Positions 54,135 through 63,898 of a DNA stretch of 64,000 nt are shown here, one piece after another. Under the pieces are notes generated by a model. It was not told where the DNA came from. It ran no database searches and was given only the letters and a program-made list of their open reading frames with translations. Position 1 is the stretch's first letter. Each line of letters opens with the position of its first letter. The translations under genes and the position numbers were made by a program. The DNA comes from Leptolyngbya sp. PCC 7375. GTDB lineage: Bacteria; Cyanobacteriota; Cyanobacteriia; Phormidesmidales; Phormidesmidaceae. The stretch is taken from positions 1,226,486 to 1,290,485 of the forward strand of contig NZ_JH993797.1 of assembly GCF_000316115.1 (NCBI RefSeq), read 5' to 3'.

Positions 54135-55199
54135 GTGATGCTCAATTTGTCAGCGTTGTTTTTTGGCTACGGTTTTTATTTTTTTGCTTTTATCAGTGCA
54201 TTTGTTGTTGTTGTTGTTAGTGTACCCATTGTTAGGACATTAGCAATTCGTTGCAGCCATGTGGATTTGCCCGACGATCGCAAGGTTCATCAAGTTCCAA
54301 TGGTACGTTTGGGAGGGATTGGTATTTTTCTGGGTACGCTGGCAGCCGCTATCTCTCTCTGGCGATTAGGTGGCTTTAGCTATTTATTGCCGATGGCCCA
54401 AAGAGAAATAGCAATTATTTTGCTGGGGGGCAGTGGCTATTTTCTATTGGGCTTTTGCGATGACTTGAAAGGACTTTCGCCTAAGTTTCGTTTAGTCTGT
54501 CAGTTAGCGATCGCAGCCCTAGTGTGGCAAAACGGCATTCGCATTGACTTTTTTAATGTGCCAGGCATAGGTCTGGTACATCTAGGATTGTTAAGCTTGC
54601 CGATCACGTTGTTATGGATTGCAGGGATGGTGAATGCCATTAACTGGATTGATGGTTTAGATGGCTTAGCCTCGGGGGTGAGCGCCATTGCTGCTCTGAT
54701 CACCGTGGGTATTTGTTTATTTATTGGCGAACCGTCGGTGGCGTTGTTGGCCATGTGTTTGGTTGGTAGCCTGTGTGGTTTTTTGGTCTATAACTTTAAT
54801 CCGGCCTGTATTTTTATGGGTGATGGGGGATCTTATTTTATTGGGTTTATGTTGGCGGTGATTAGCGTGACCGGTCTGGTAAAGGGGGCAACTGCCGTTA
54901 CAATTCCATTGATTGTATTAGCCGTGCCAATTTTTGATATGACACTGGTGATTATTTCACGGTTGCTGCGGCGTAAGTCTCCTTTTATTGCTGACAAAAG
55001 TCATTTACACCATCGGCTATTGAAGATTGGTTTTTCCCATCGTGGCGCTGTGTTATTTATCTATGCCCTCAGCCTCTGGATTGGCAGCTGGGCCTTTACC
55101 CTGGCTCCGATTCCCAATGGCATTTTGGCCATGGTGATTTCTACCCCCATCCTTGGCATTGCTTCCTGGCGAGCCTGGCGCGTGGCGCAGGTTTCCTAG
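54135..55199 (+). CDS. WecA/MraY-family undecaprenyl-phosphate sugar-1-phosphate transferase
   Basis: A 354-residue polytopic enzyme with about 10-11 helices that starts polysaccharide repeat-unit synthesis by moving a sugar-1-phosphate to undecaprenyl phosphate. Motifs: DLPDDRKVHQVPMVRLGGI, GFCDDLKGLSPKFRL, NAINWIDGLDGLASG, FNPACIFMGDGGS and the His motif HLHHRLL. Absence of the MraY pentapeptide-specific features favours WecA-type GlcNAc-1-P transfer. The start is GTG 54135 or ATG 54138. It carries a HIP1 octamer, unlike genes beyond 57 kb. Confidence 0.9.
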   Translation: MMLNLSALFFGYGFYFFAFISAFVVVVVSVPIVRTLAIRCSHVDLPDDRKVHQVPMVRLGGIGIFLGTLAAAISLWRLGGFSYLLPMAQREIAIILLGGSGYFLLGFCDDLKGLSPKFRLVCQLAIAALVWQNGIRIDFFNVPGIGLVHLGLLSLPITLLWIAGMVNAINWIDGLDGLASGVSAIAALITVGICLFIGEPSVALLAMCLVGSLCGFLVYNFNPACIFMGDGGSYFIGFMLAVISVTGLVKGATAVTIPLIVLAVPIFDMTLVIISRLLRRKSPFIADKSHLHHRLLKIGFSHRGAVLFIYALSLWIGSWAFTLAPIPNGILAMVISTPILGIASWRAWRVAQVS

Positions 55200-55720
55200 A
55201 AATGCAACGGTTATTCACAGGCCTTCTTGGCTGAGGTCACGTCGAAGCCTCATGTCGAAGCCTGGGTAGGGTGAATTCGCCTATTAAAAGGTCTTTTATG
55301 TTCAAGCAGCTGTCCAAGTGGTTTCAGATTGTTCAGGCTCCCAAACTCCCAACCTTGGGGGCTTGGATTCAGTCTCTCCTAGTATTGGGAAAAGATGGTC
55401 TTCAGACGCTGTAGATCTTTACGATTACTGAGATCTTGCACCTGGCAAGGAAGCATTAACCCACCTTGGACTCAAAGTCGCAAGGCTAACTGGCTCAAAA
55501 CCGCTCAAGCGGTTAAAGAATCCCTAAAAGCTCTATATTTAGAGCTGCCCAGCCAATCTTGTCCCTTGAGTGGACAGCCCTCAATTAGCGTTGGGTTTTG
55601 AACCCAACGTGGGTTTGAGCTTCACAACCGACCTTAGTGCAAGATCTAAGATTACCTACTTACTAATTTTGGGCAACAGTTTTATTTCATTATTTTATTG
55701 TTTACTAGTGCTCACGCTTT
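55200..55720. other. Intergenic region, 521 bp
   Basis: No credible gene. It contains a 9-bp perfect hairpin, CGTTGGGTT (55589-55597) with AACCCAACG (55601-55609). A ~40-bp segment at 55303-55343 (GTCCAAGTGG, then ATTGTTCAGGC) resembles 53084-53122, upstream of the wecA-like gene. Confidence 0.45.
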
Positions 55721-57010
55721 ATGGTTCCTGGCAAACTCTACCCACCTACTCAAGCCGTTTCCTTTGATGACCAATCTGACGTTCAGTTGACGCAGCAAAC
55801 GGTTAAACTTGTTACTCAATTTTTTGCCCCTGACTATGCTGCCACGGGGCAGCTGCTGGATGAGCTAGTCAGACAGTTGGCAAAGCAAGGCATGCCGGTG
55901 GAGGTGTTTACGGGCCAGCCGGGCTATGCCTATGGTGAGGCCGAGGCTCCTCGCAGGGAGAAAACTCACAATTTAGATATACATCGTTCGCGGATGACTC
56001 AGCTGTGGTCTAATCGGCTGCGGGGTAAGGCGTTGAATGGTTTATTGTTTGTAATTCGTGCTTTTTTGCATTTGTTGCACCATGGTTGGCAAAAGGATAG
56101 GGTGCTGTTGCTGACAACGGCTCCGCCATTTTTGCCGGTAGTTGGTTATTTGATTAGTCTGTTATTTAATACGCCCTATGTGGTGATTTTGTATGATCTG
56201 TATCCAGACATTGCAGTGGAGCTGGGGGTGGTGGATTATCATCATCCGGTGGCTAAGCTGTGGCGTTGGTTAAATCAGCGGGTATGGCGACGGGCGAAGG
56301 CGTTGATTGTGTTGAGTCCTTCGATGAAGGATCGGGTGGTGAGTCATTGTCCGGATATTGCTGATCGAGTGGAGGTGATCCATAGCTGGGCAGACCCAGA
56401 TTTGATTAAGCCAATGGAAAAGAAGGATAATTGGTTTGCGCGTAAGCATGGCTTAGTGGATACGTTTACGGTGCTATATTCGGGGAATATGGGCCGCTGC
56501 CATGATATTGAGACAATTTTTGAGGCGGCAAAACTGTTACGGAATGAGCCGATTAAGTTTGTATGTATTGGGGGTGGGGCAAAACGTGAGAAGCTGATTG
56601 AGGATGTGAAGGCGGAGGATTTGGAGGAGAACTTTTTGTTTTTGCCGTATCAGGATAAGAAGGATCTTCCGTATTCGATGACGGCCTGTGATGTGTCGTT
56701 GGTGAGTGTGAGTGAGGGGATGGAGAGTTTGGTGGCCCCGAGTAAATTATATCCGGCATTGGCGGCGGGGACGCCAATTGCGGTGATTTGTCCGGAAGAT
56801 ACATACTTAGAGGAGTTAGTTCAGACGATTAACTGTGGCGCAGTTTTTAGGAATGGTCAAAGTAATGACCTTGCAAGATTTATGTATCTTCTCGCTCAAG
56901 ATAAACAGCTATTGAGTGGCATGGGGATAAACGCACGCAAAGCAATGAACGACTATTTCACTCCACAAATCATTAGTCGTCACTACATGCAAGCTTTAAA
57001 TGCAAAGTAG
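55721..57010 (+). CDS. Glycosyltransferase family 4 (WbuB-like)
   Basis: A 429-residue GT-B enzyme. N-terminal domain: VKLVTQFFAPDYAATGQLLDEL; linker LYDLYPDIAVELGV; C-terminal nucleotide-sugar site SGNMGRCHDIETIFEAAKLL and a VAPSKLYPALAAGTPI motif holding the donor-binding region. It resembles WbuB-type transferases that add N-acetyl-fucosamine or related sugars. It stands alone between two non-coding gaps but reads toward the assembly genes. Its 3' half is GC-poor for this side of the window. Confidence 0.88.
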   Translation: MVPGKLYPPTQAVSFDDQSDVQLTQQTVKLVTQFFAPDYAATGQLLDELVRQLAKQGMPVEVFTGQPGYAYGEAEAPRREKTHNLDIHRSRMTQLWSNRLRGKALNGLLFVIRAFLHLLHHGWQKDRVLLLTTAPPFLPVVGYLISLLFNTPYVVILYDLYPDIAVELGVVDYHHPVAKLWRWLNQRVWRRAKALIVLSPSMKDRVVSHCPDIADRVEVIHSWADPDLIKPMEKKDNWFARKHGLVDTFTVLYSGNMGRCHDIETIFEAAKLLRNEPIKFVCIGGGAKREKLIEDVKAEDLEENFLFLPYQDKKDLPYSMTACDVSLVSVSEGMESLVAPSKLYPALAAGTPIAVICPEDTYLEELVQTINCGAVFRNGQSNDLARFMYLLAQDKQLLSGMGINARKAMNDYFTPQIISRHYMQALNAK

Positions 57011-57151
57011 GTAGTGGCAACTGAAGATGAAACATGTGTTCTTTCAAAATTAATTCAGTGCGAAAGTAATTGATAGTACTGAATTACATCTAGCATTTTT
57101 CAAGTCTCTTTATGGTTTGAGATAGCCATAAAAAATACACGAGTAGCTGAA

Positions 57152-58513
57152 ATGGGACTTAATCCGGTGCGAATTTCGAAAATAGTAAGTTTTTACAATC
57201 GTTTTAAGGGGCATTTTTTCAATACATCTTGGATGATGGCTGAAAAGATTTTGCAAATGGGGGCGGGATTCTTTATAGCTATTCTAGTTTCCAGATATCT
57301 AGGTCCTGAAAGATTTGGTGTGTTAGCATATGCGACATCAATTGTGGGTATTGCTACTGCTGTTAGTCACGCCGGTCTTAATGGATTGGTTGTAAAAGAA
57401 CTTGTCAAAAATCCAGACAAAAATCATGAAATTTTAGGGTCTACTTTTTTTATTAAATCTCTCTCTACTATTTCTATTTTCTCTATTTTAATTGGACTTA
57501 TATTTTTCATTGAAGAGCCAGGGAGTGAAGAATTTTGGATCTTAATCATTACAGCAGCTAGTTTATTGGCCCAACCATTTCAGATAGTCTCTTACTGGTT
57601 TCAATCACAAACTAAAATCAAGTATCAAACTATTGCCAATACAGCTGGAACGATTTCTAATTATGGATTTAAATTGATTCTGGTAATTACAGGTGCTAAC
57701 TTAATAGCCTTTGGATTTTCTAATTTAATCCAAATAATAGTAGCTGCTTTACTTTTAATTCTATTTTATTTAAAGCATTCAAAAATTCCAATAAAATCAT
57801 GGAAAAACTCAAAATTTAGGAGTAAGAAATTACTTAAAGGAGGTTGGATTATTTGTTTAGGCTCTATATTTGCGATTATATACTTAAAGATAGATCAAGC
57901 CATGCTCAAATGGCTCATTGATTCTAAAGAAGTTGGTATTTATAGTGTTGCAACCACGCTTTCTGAAGTGTGGTATTTCATTCCTAACGCAATAGTTGTT
58001 TCAATTTTTCCAAGTTTAATAAGACTTCGTGAATCAAATTTCAATCTGTATCGCCATAGATTACAACAGCTGTTAGATTTTTTGTTTACTATAGCTTTGA
58101 TATTTTCAATTTTAATAAATCTTGTATCAGACGAACTAATACTATTAACATTTGGACCAACTTATATAGATTCGGCAGGAATTTTAAGTATTCATATTTG
58201 GGCCGGTCTATTCATATTTATGAGAGCAGCTTTTAGTAAATGGATTCTTATGGAAAATGAGTTGACTCTATCTTTAATGACTCAAGGCTTAGGTGGCGTT
58301 GTAAATATTATTTTAAATTTGATTCTGATTCCAAAGCTAGGTGGTTATGGTGCAGCACTGGCAACACTTATTTCTTATGCAACAGCATCATACCTAGCGC
58401 TATTCTTTCATCGAAAAAGTCGTCCTATGTTCTGGATGATGACTTATTCAATGCTTTTAGTTCCTACATTAGGATATCGATACTGGCATGGCCGTAATGT
58501 AAGATCTAGATAA
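57152..58513 (+). CDS. Wzx-type polysaccharide flippase
   Basis: A 453-residue polytopic protein with about 12 helices and the polysaccharide-transport (PST/MATE) N-terminus: NTSWMMAEKILQMGAGFFIAILVSRYLGPERFGVLAYA. It would flip lipid-linked repeat units across the plasma membrane. From here to the right edge the DNA is strongly AT-rich and I see no HIP1 octamer, a sign of acquired DNA. Confidence 0.88.
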   Translation: MGLNPVRISKIVSFYNRFKGHFFNTSWMMAEKILQMGAGFFIAILVSRYLGPERFGVLAYATSIVGIATAVSHAGLNGLVVKELVKNPDKNHEILGSTFFIKSLSTISIFSILIGLIFFIEEPGSEEFWILIITAASLLAQPFQIVSYWFQSQTKIKYQTIANTAGTISNYGFKLILVITGANLIAFGFSNLIQIIVAALLLILFYLKHSKIPIKSWKNSKFRSKKLLKGGWIICLGSIFAIIYLKIDQAMLKWLIDSKEVGIYSVATTLSEVWYFIPNAIVVSIFPSLIRLRESNFNLYRHRLQQLLDFLFTIALIFSILINLVSDELILLTFGPTYIDSAGILSIHIWAGLFIFMRAAFSKWILMENELTLSLMTQGLGGVVNIILNLILIPKLGGYGAALATLISYATASYLALFFHRKSRPMFWMMTYSMLLVPTLGYRYWHGRNVRSR

Positions 58514-58564
58514 TTTTTGATTAATTATTAATAGAAAAATAATTGTTTTTAAGGAAGTAATTCA

Positions 58565-59659
58565 ATGATTAATTCTATAGAAGCTAAGAAAATATTACCA
58601 ATAAAAAGTCTGCAATTTGCAAAGTTAATCTATTTCAAAATTAATAAATTGCTGATTTTTTTTGATAGAACTCTAATACGAATAGCAATATTATCTCCAT
58701 TTTTAAGTAGCTTCTATTACGTATTGATATCATCTCAGTTTCGCAGGGAGCAACATTCAGTAGTTTTCGGTAGATTTCAATATTATAAGAATTTACAGCT
58801 TGGTCAGAGTAATCCTTATCTATTAAGACGTAATATTCATCGTCTTGAGAAAGGATTAATTATGCGGCCACGCAGAGATATCTTCGCTGTTGGATATATT
58901 GAAGAAACAGTGAGAGCATATTGTCATGCTTTTGAGAAAGCTGGAGAATTCAGATGTGGTGATAGTGATCTAAGTTGGGCGAATGATGTTCTGAGTGAGT
59001 ATTTCAGAATAGCAGGCTCGCATTCAGTTATTAACCAGTCTAAACAGAAATTTCTGTCACTTGCACCTCTTAAAAGTAAAGGTCAATGCATTCCTTACAA
59101 ACGAGATTTAGATAAGCCAATTTCAGTTAGTTACACACAATTTTTAGAGCTTTGTCATCGGAGACGCTCTGTTCGTTGGTACACTCAAGACCCAGTACCT
59201 CGTGAACTATTAGACCAGGCAATAACAGCAGCGGCACTTTCTCCAAGTGCTTGTAATCGTCAACCATTTGAATTTCGAGTTTTCGATAAACCAGACTTAG
59301 TTCAGAAAATCGCTTCGGTACCTGGGGGAACTAAGGGATTTCAACATAATTTTCCAGTGATCATAGTAGTGGTAGGTAAGTTGAGAGCTTACTTCAATGA
59401 AAGAGATCGCCATGTCATATATATTGATGGCTCACTTGCGTCAATGTCATTGATATATGCATTGGAAACGTTAGGATTAAGCTCTTGTTCTATCAACTGG
59501 CCTGATGTTGATCAAAAAGAGAAACAAATGGCAAACCTTTTATCACTTGAAGCAGATGAAAGAATTGTAATGCTTATATCAGTTGGCTATCCTGATCCTG
59601 ATGCGTTAGTTCCGTACTCTAGTAAGAAACCTCTAGATCAAATTCGTAGATATAACTAA
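58565..59659 (+). CDS. Nitroreductase-family flavoprotein with N-terminal extension
   Basis: A 364-residue protein. The C-terminal ~200 residues are a nitroreductase fold: CHRRRSVRWYTQDPVPRELLDQAITAA (in parts), SPSACNRQPFEFRV and a flavin-site SLASMSLIYALETLGLSSCSINW. The N-terminal ~160 residues are an uncharacterised region with RRNIHRLEKGLIMRPRRDIF. Such nitroreductases are often found next to polysaccharide pyruvyl transferases; this pair is 14 bp apart. The role in glycan synthesis is not established. Confidence 0.82.
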   Translation: MINSIEAKKILPIKSLQFAKLIYFKINKLLIFFDRTLIRIAILSPFLSSFYYVLISSQFRREQHSVVFGRFQYYKNLQLGQSNPYLLRRNIHRLEKGLIMRPRRDIFAVGYIEETVRAYCHAFEKAGEFRCGDSDLSWANDVLSEYFRIAGSHSVINQSKQKFLSLAPLKSKGQCIPYKRDLDKPISVSYTQFLELCHRRRSVRWYTQDPVPRELLDQAITAAALSPSACNRQPFEFRVFDKPDLVQKIASVPGGTKGFQHNFPVIIVVVGKLRAYFNERDRHVIYIDGSLASMSLIYALETLGLSSCSINWPDVDQKEKQMANLLSLEADERIVMLISVGYPDPDALVPYSSKKPLDQIRRYN

Positions 59660-59673
59660 TTACAGGAGCAACT

Positions 59674-60834
59674 ATGGAAACTAAAATAAATTATGTAGTT
59701 GAAGGAGTAGGCTTTCATAATAAGGGCGCACAGTTAATGCTCTTAGCTATTCAACAAGAGTTGGCTACTTGGAATAATAATAATTCAGTATCTTTAGATT
59801 TTAGAGTTGGAGATATACAGCAGAGAAATCATAATCATGTAAAACATTTACTAAGATTTGAATCAGATAAATTACCTTGGTTAGATTTAACTCTAAATAC
59901 AGTTTTCAGTACTGCACCTAACTTCATTAGAGATAGTTTAAATGTTGTATTGAAATCAGATATTGATGTGGTTTTGGATGCATCAGGTTTTCGTTTTAGT
60001 GATCAATGGGGACTTAAGGCTACAAGAGTAAGAAGGCAGCTATTTGAAAACTGGAAAAAAAAGGATACGAAAATTATATTATTGCCTCAGGCATTTGGTC
60101 CATTTACACAACCAGAAATCCAACAAGAGTTCGATCAAATTTTAAAACTCGCAGATCTAATTTTTGCAAGAGATCAAGAATCATTTAATCATATTCAGAG
60201 TGTCTCACAGTCATTAGACAATGTGAAAATTGCACCAGATTTTACAAATCTCCTTGAGCCAAAATGGCCTTCATATGCTTCAAAACTAATTGATAAGCCT
60301 TGTATTATTCCTAATGCTCGAATGTTGGATAAAACAGATTCTTGCGTAAGTAATAAGTATCTAGATCTATTGATAGCTTGTATTGATTTCTTGCAAGAAA
60401 AAGGTTTAGAACCATTTATCCTAATCCATGAGACATTCGATATATCGATAGCTGAGAAATTAAACACTCTGACTAAAAAAAAGATACAGGTCATTCAAGA
60501 AGAAGATCCTCTTTATCTTAAGGGGATTTTGGGTGATTCTAAACTTGTGATTGGTTCAAGATTTCATGGCTTGATCAGTTCTCTTTCTCAAGGTATTCCA
60601 TGTCTAGGGACCGGTTGGAGTCATAAATATGAAATGCTCTTTGATGAATATAATTGTTCAGAGCTTTTAATTAATGTCGGGGATGAGATTTCTAAAGTTT
60701 TGAATAAATTAGAAAGTCTCATTGAGGGAGAACAACGTGAAGCTGTTGTTAAGACGATAAAAGCTTCGTCTGAGAAGCAGAAAAAGTTATCAACAGAAAT
60801 GTGGGATGAGGTTCAAAGGACTCTATTGGCTTAA
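59674..60834 (+). CDS. Polysaccharide pyruvyl transferase family protein
   Basis: A 386-residue GT-B-like enzyme of the WcaK/CsaB family, which adds ketal pyruvate from PEP to sugars. Motifs: GVGFHNKGAQLML near the start, DASGFRFSDQWG, LLPQAFGPF, FARDQES and the C-terminal VIGSRFHGLISSLSQGIPCLG containing the conserved Arg-x-His. GGAGCAACT precedes the ATG. Pyruvate would make the polymer acidic. Confidence 0.87.
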   Translation: METKINYVVEGVGFHNKGAQLMLLAIQQELATWNNNNSVSLDFRVGDIQQRNHNHVKHLLRFESDKLPWLDLTLNTVFSTAPNFIRDSLNVVLKSDIDVVLDASGFRFSDQWGLKATRVRRQLFENWKKKDTKIILLPQAFGPFTQPEIQQEFDQILKLADLIFARDQESFNHIQSVSQSLDNVKIAPDFTNLLEPKWPSYASKLIDKPCIIPNARMLDKTDSCVSNKYLDLLIACIDFLQEKGLEPFILIHETFDISIAEKLNTLTKKKIQVIQEEDPLYLKGILGDSKLVIGSRFHGLISSLSQGIPCLGTGWSHKYEMLFDEYNCSELLINVGDEISKVLNKLESLIEGEQREAVVKTIKASSEKQKKLSTEMWDEVQRTLLA

Positions 60835-60920
60835 CTATGAGCCGATAATGTAAGGAATCTCATGTTATTTCTATTGTGAGTTCTCAACCATGAGAAGTAA
60901 AGTAAAAACTTTATTCTTAA

Positions 60921-62135
60921 ATGAAAAAGATTCTATTCGTACATCACTCAGGAAGCCTTGGTGGTGGAACTCTGAGTTTGCTATACACAATCCAAGGACT
61001 AACAAAGATTGGGTTTACTTGTATTGTTGCACTAGCAGTCCCTTCTCAAAAACTCATTGATTTTTACTCAGATGCTGGGATTGAAGTCATCTCCTGGCCA
61101 GGAATAACTCTCTGGCACCACAGTACCGTATCACCTAGACCGTGGCATAACCCAAGAACTTTTCTTTATCTAGTGAAAGTTCTCATTAACTGGAGAGAGA
61201 GCCAAAAGCGTACTTTAGAGCTAGTTAAGTTTGTTCAACCAGATATTGTTCATCTCAACTCTATGCCACTATCGCCAAGTGCAGATATTCTCTCGAAGCA
61301 AAACATTCCTTTTGTATGGCATGTTAGGGAGCCACCTCCAGATCAGGGTATTAGGACCCAACTCATTCGGCAAATTATGATGCGCTCAAACAAGATGATT
61401 TTCATATCGGAAGCAGATCGTCAAGCTTGGGTTCAGAATAAAAAAGGAGAAGTTATACATAATTTTGTAGACTTCTCAAGATTTGATATAACATCTAAAA
61501 CCTCTAATTTTCGACATAAGTTGGATATTCCTAAAAACTCTTTAATTGTGCTTTATGTAGGTGGGCTCAGTTTAGTTAAAGGAATTATTCCATTGCTTTA
61601 CGCTTTAGCAAAGTTGAAGAAGCGTTTTCCCGATGTAAAGTGTCTAATGCCTGGTGCTGAATATCAACCATCAGGAAGCTGGAAATCAGAATTAGCGAGA
61701 AATATATTGCCAAAACTAGGCTCTGGTACATTAGCTCAAAAAATTGACAATCTTATTCAAGAACTAGAGTTAGAAGATATTTGTATAAGACTTCCTTTTC
61801 AAGAAGATATCGCACCTTATTTTGCAGCTTGTGATGTGTTAGTTTTCCCATCTACTCATCCACATTTTGCAAGACCAGTCATTGAAGCTAATGCAATGAC
61901 TAAGCCAGTTATTGCATCTAATGTTGTAGGAATGAGTGAGTTAGTTGAACATACTAAGACAGGTTATCTCGTATCGCCAAACTGTCCTGATGAACTTAGT
62001 TATGCAATGGAAAATTTTTTTAATAACCCAGAATTAATGGAAAAAATGGGTCAATTTGGAATGATTAAGGCAAGGAAAAATTTTAACTTAGAGCATCAAG
62101 TGCGTTGTATAGCAGATGTTTACAAGACTATCTAA
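60921..62135 (+). CDS. Glycosyltransferase family 4
   Basis: A 404-residue GT-B transferase. The N-terminal acceptor domain starts KKILFVHHSGSLGGGTLSLLYT. The C-terminal donor domain has LYVGGLSLVKGIIPLLYAL and PSTHPHFARPVIEANAMTKPVIAS, with Glu of the EX7E motif (VIEANAMTKPVIAS). Donor and linkage unknown. It precedes the polymerase gene by 11 bp. Confidence 0.88.
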   Translation: MKKILFVHHSGSLGGGTLSLLYTIQGLTKIGFTCIVALAVPSQKLIDFYSDAGIEVISWPGITLWHHSTVSPRPWHNPRTFLYLVKVLINWRESQKRTLELVKFVQPDIVHLNSMPLSPSADILSKQNIPFVWHVREPPPDQGIRTQLIRQIMMRSNKMIFISEADRQAWVQNKKGEVIHNFVDFSRFDITSKTSNFRHKLDIPKNSLIVLYVGGLSLVKGIIPLLYALAKLKKRFPDVKCLMPGAEYQPSGSWKSELARNILPKLGSGTLAQKIDNLIQELELEDICIRLPFQEDIAPYFAACDVLVFPSTHPHFARPVIEANAMTKPVIASNVVGMSELVEHTKTGYLVSPNCPDELSYAMENFFNNPELMEKMGQFGMIKARKNFNLEHQVRCIADVYKTI

Positions 62136-62146
62136 GATTATAAGAG

Positions 62147-63607
62147 TTGATGAATTTATCATTTCAGAGTAGACAGAACTCCTTGTCAAAAAATCGTAGT
62201 TACTACATCCTTGCTAGTTTTCTTGTGTTATTGCAAATTACAGGTAGTACTGTAGGCACATTGGCTTTTTATGCGAATCTTTTGCTGGCAGGTATAGTTA
62301 TTCTCAAAAGAGATATTCATCAGTATGGCATTCTTTTAATTCTGTTACTTCCTTCTATAGCACTTAGAAATATAGCTGATCTTTCACTTAGTAATGGAAT
62401 ATTACGAACAAATCAATATGGTGAAGCTACCTGGTTAGTTTTACCAATTAACTCAATGGTAGCAACCGTAAGTGTTGGAGTTGATTTGTATACTCCATTT
62501 ATTGCCAGTTTTGTAGCAACTGGGATACTCTTACTGAGATGTATTAATACTACTTCCTTTAAAAGGAATAATAAGTTTGTTGTGCCAGACATAATTATTT
62601 ATGCTTGGATTTTGGCTTTGGCTATAGCCTTTTTATCAACTTTTTATTATTATCTTGAAGATGGAAATACTAAAATTACAGGAATTAAAATTCTGTTGGG
62701 TTTGAGTGGATTCTTCTGGGGAATAATATCATCTTATTACTCTAGAGTGGATACCGAAATATCTATAAAATCTCTGATGAGATTTTCAATTATTGGACTA
62801 ATTTTATTTTTAGTCGGTGCGGTTCAAAATCAACTTCTTTTATTATTGCCCGGTTTCGCAGGATCTTTGAGTGTTTTCTTTCTGAGAAAATCTAAACCGT
62901 TACTTCTACTTTTATCTATTTCTGTAGGACTAATCCTATTGACTCAATATACTTTTACAACTGCATTTTCATTTATCTTAGGGAGCATTTTATCAATTAT
63001 TTTTATTTTTCCAAAATACTTGAGTTTAATGAAATCAAATATCTATAAATTTAGATTTCTCTTAGGAACACTGATGATTTTATTTCCATTCATAGTATTT
63101 TCTACAGTTCAAAAAATCGATACTTATAGCTCTGAAAATATTTTCATTAAGAGACTTTTTGATAAGATTTTTGCTGATAGGTATAATGTTTGGAAAGGCG
63201 TCTACAATCTTATATCTGAACCTCCATATATATTTGTACCTTCAGGACGAAATATATTGGTTGAACATTATGAGCATGGTCATATTAAAGATATCTCTTT
63301 TGGTGCTCATAATTTTCCACTTGAGTGTATAAGACAACTTGGTTGGATATCTGGAGCTATTGCTATTTGTATAGCAATATACGTATTACTGTCTATCTTT
63401 AAAGCTCTAAGGCAAAGCAAAGATCTGAGACTCATGGCACTTATGAGTGGTTATGCTGCATCTAGCTTGATAGCAACAATTACAGGCCATTTTCTAGCAA
63501 GTGATCGCATTGGTTTTTTTTGGTGGAGTTATGGAGGTTTATTAGTGGGTTTGTCGCTCCGCCAACAAATAGATATTATAACTAATATTCGTAGAAATTT
63601 ATATTAA
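62147..63607 (+). CDS. Wzy-like O-antigen/exopolysaccharide polymerase
   Basis: A 486-residue protein with about 10-12 helices and a larger periplasmic loop near residues 330-400 containing FGAHNFPLECIRQLGW, the position and style of the Wzy/O-antigen ligase loop. Sequence conservation in this family is low; the assignment rests on topology and position. It would polymerise repeat units on the periplasmic side. Confidence 0.75.
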   Translation: MMNLSFQSRQNSLSKNRSYYILASFLVLLQITGSTVGTLAFYANLLLAGIVILKRDIHQYGILLILLLPSIALRNIADLSLSNGILRTNQYGEATWLVLPINSMVATVSVGVDLYTPFIASFVATGILLLRCINTTSFKRNNKFVVPDIIIYAWILALAIAFLSTFYYYLEDGNTKITGIKILLGLSGFFWGIISSYYSRVDTEISIKSLMRFSIIGLILFLVGAVQNQLLLLLPGFAGSLSVFFLRKSKPLLLLLSISVGLILLTQYTFTTAFSFILGSILSIIFIFPKYLSLMKSNIYKFRFLLGTLMILFPFIVFSTVQKIDTYSSENIFIKRLFDKIFADRYNVWKGVYNLISEPPYIFVPSGRNILVEHYEHGHIKDISFGAHNFPLECIRQLGWISGAIAICIAIYVLLSIFKALRQSKDLRLMALMSGYAASSLIATITGHFLASDRIGFFWWSYGGLLVGLSLRQQIDIITNIRRNLY

Positions 63608-63655
63608 CAAGTGTGCCTTAAAGCAAGGATCTATACTATTCTTTAGGTATTAATT

Positions 63656-63826
63656 ATGAGCTTAATTAAATCTCTTGTTCCTGAATCAATTAAAAGTGTT
63701 AGGCGAGATTTAATACGATTTTTAGTCGCACCTATGAACTTCCTATATTGTAAAGTTAAAGGAGTTGATTGGGATTATAGTTGGACTTTGAGAGGCTTTC
63801 CTATTTTTATAAAACAACCTAAGTAG
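63656..63826 (+). pseudogene. Left-handed beta-helix acyltransferase, 5' remnant cut by an insertion
   Basis: A 56-codon frame (MSLIKSLVPESIKSVRRDLI, then DWDYSWTLRGFPIFIKQPK) matches the N-terminal lead-in of hexapeptide acetyltransferases from polysaccharide loci. In those, the RGFPIF-type segment directly precedes the beta-helix. The frame stops at TAG 63824-63826, just where an IS630-type element begins. No hexapeptide repeats follow in the visible DNA. Confidence 0.6.
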
Positions 63827-63898
63827 GTCAGGCTTGAAAAACTCAGCTATGTGAAGTTGAATAGAGCCAATCACTCTATTGCTAAGGGGCGTTTGAAG

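Noticed and set aside
55395..55601. 68-codon frame before the GT4 gene
   Set aside because: Ends in a hairpin repeat and shows no protein-like pattern.
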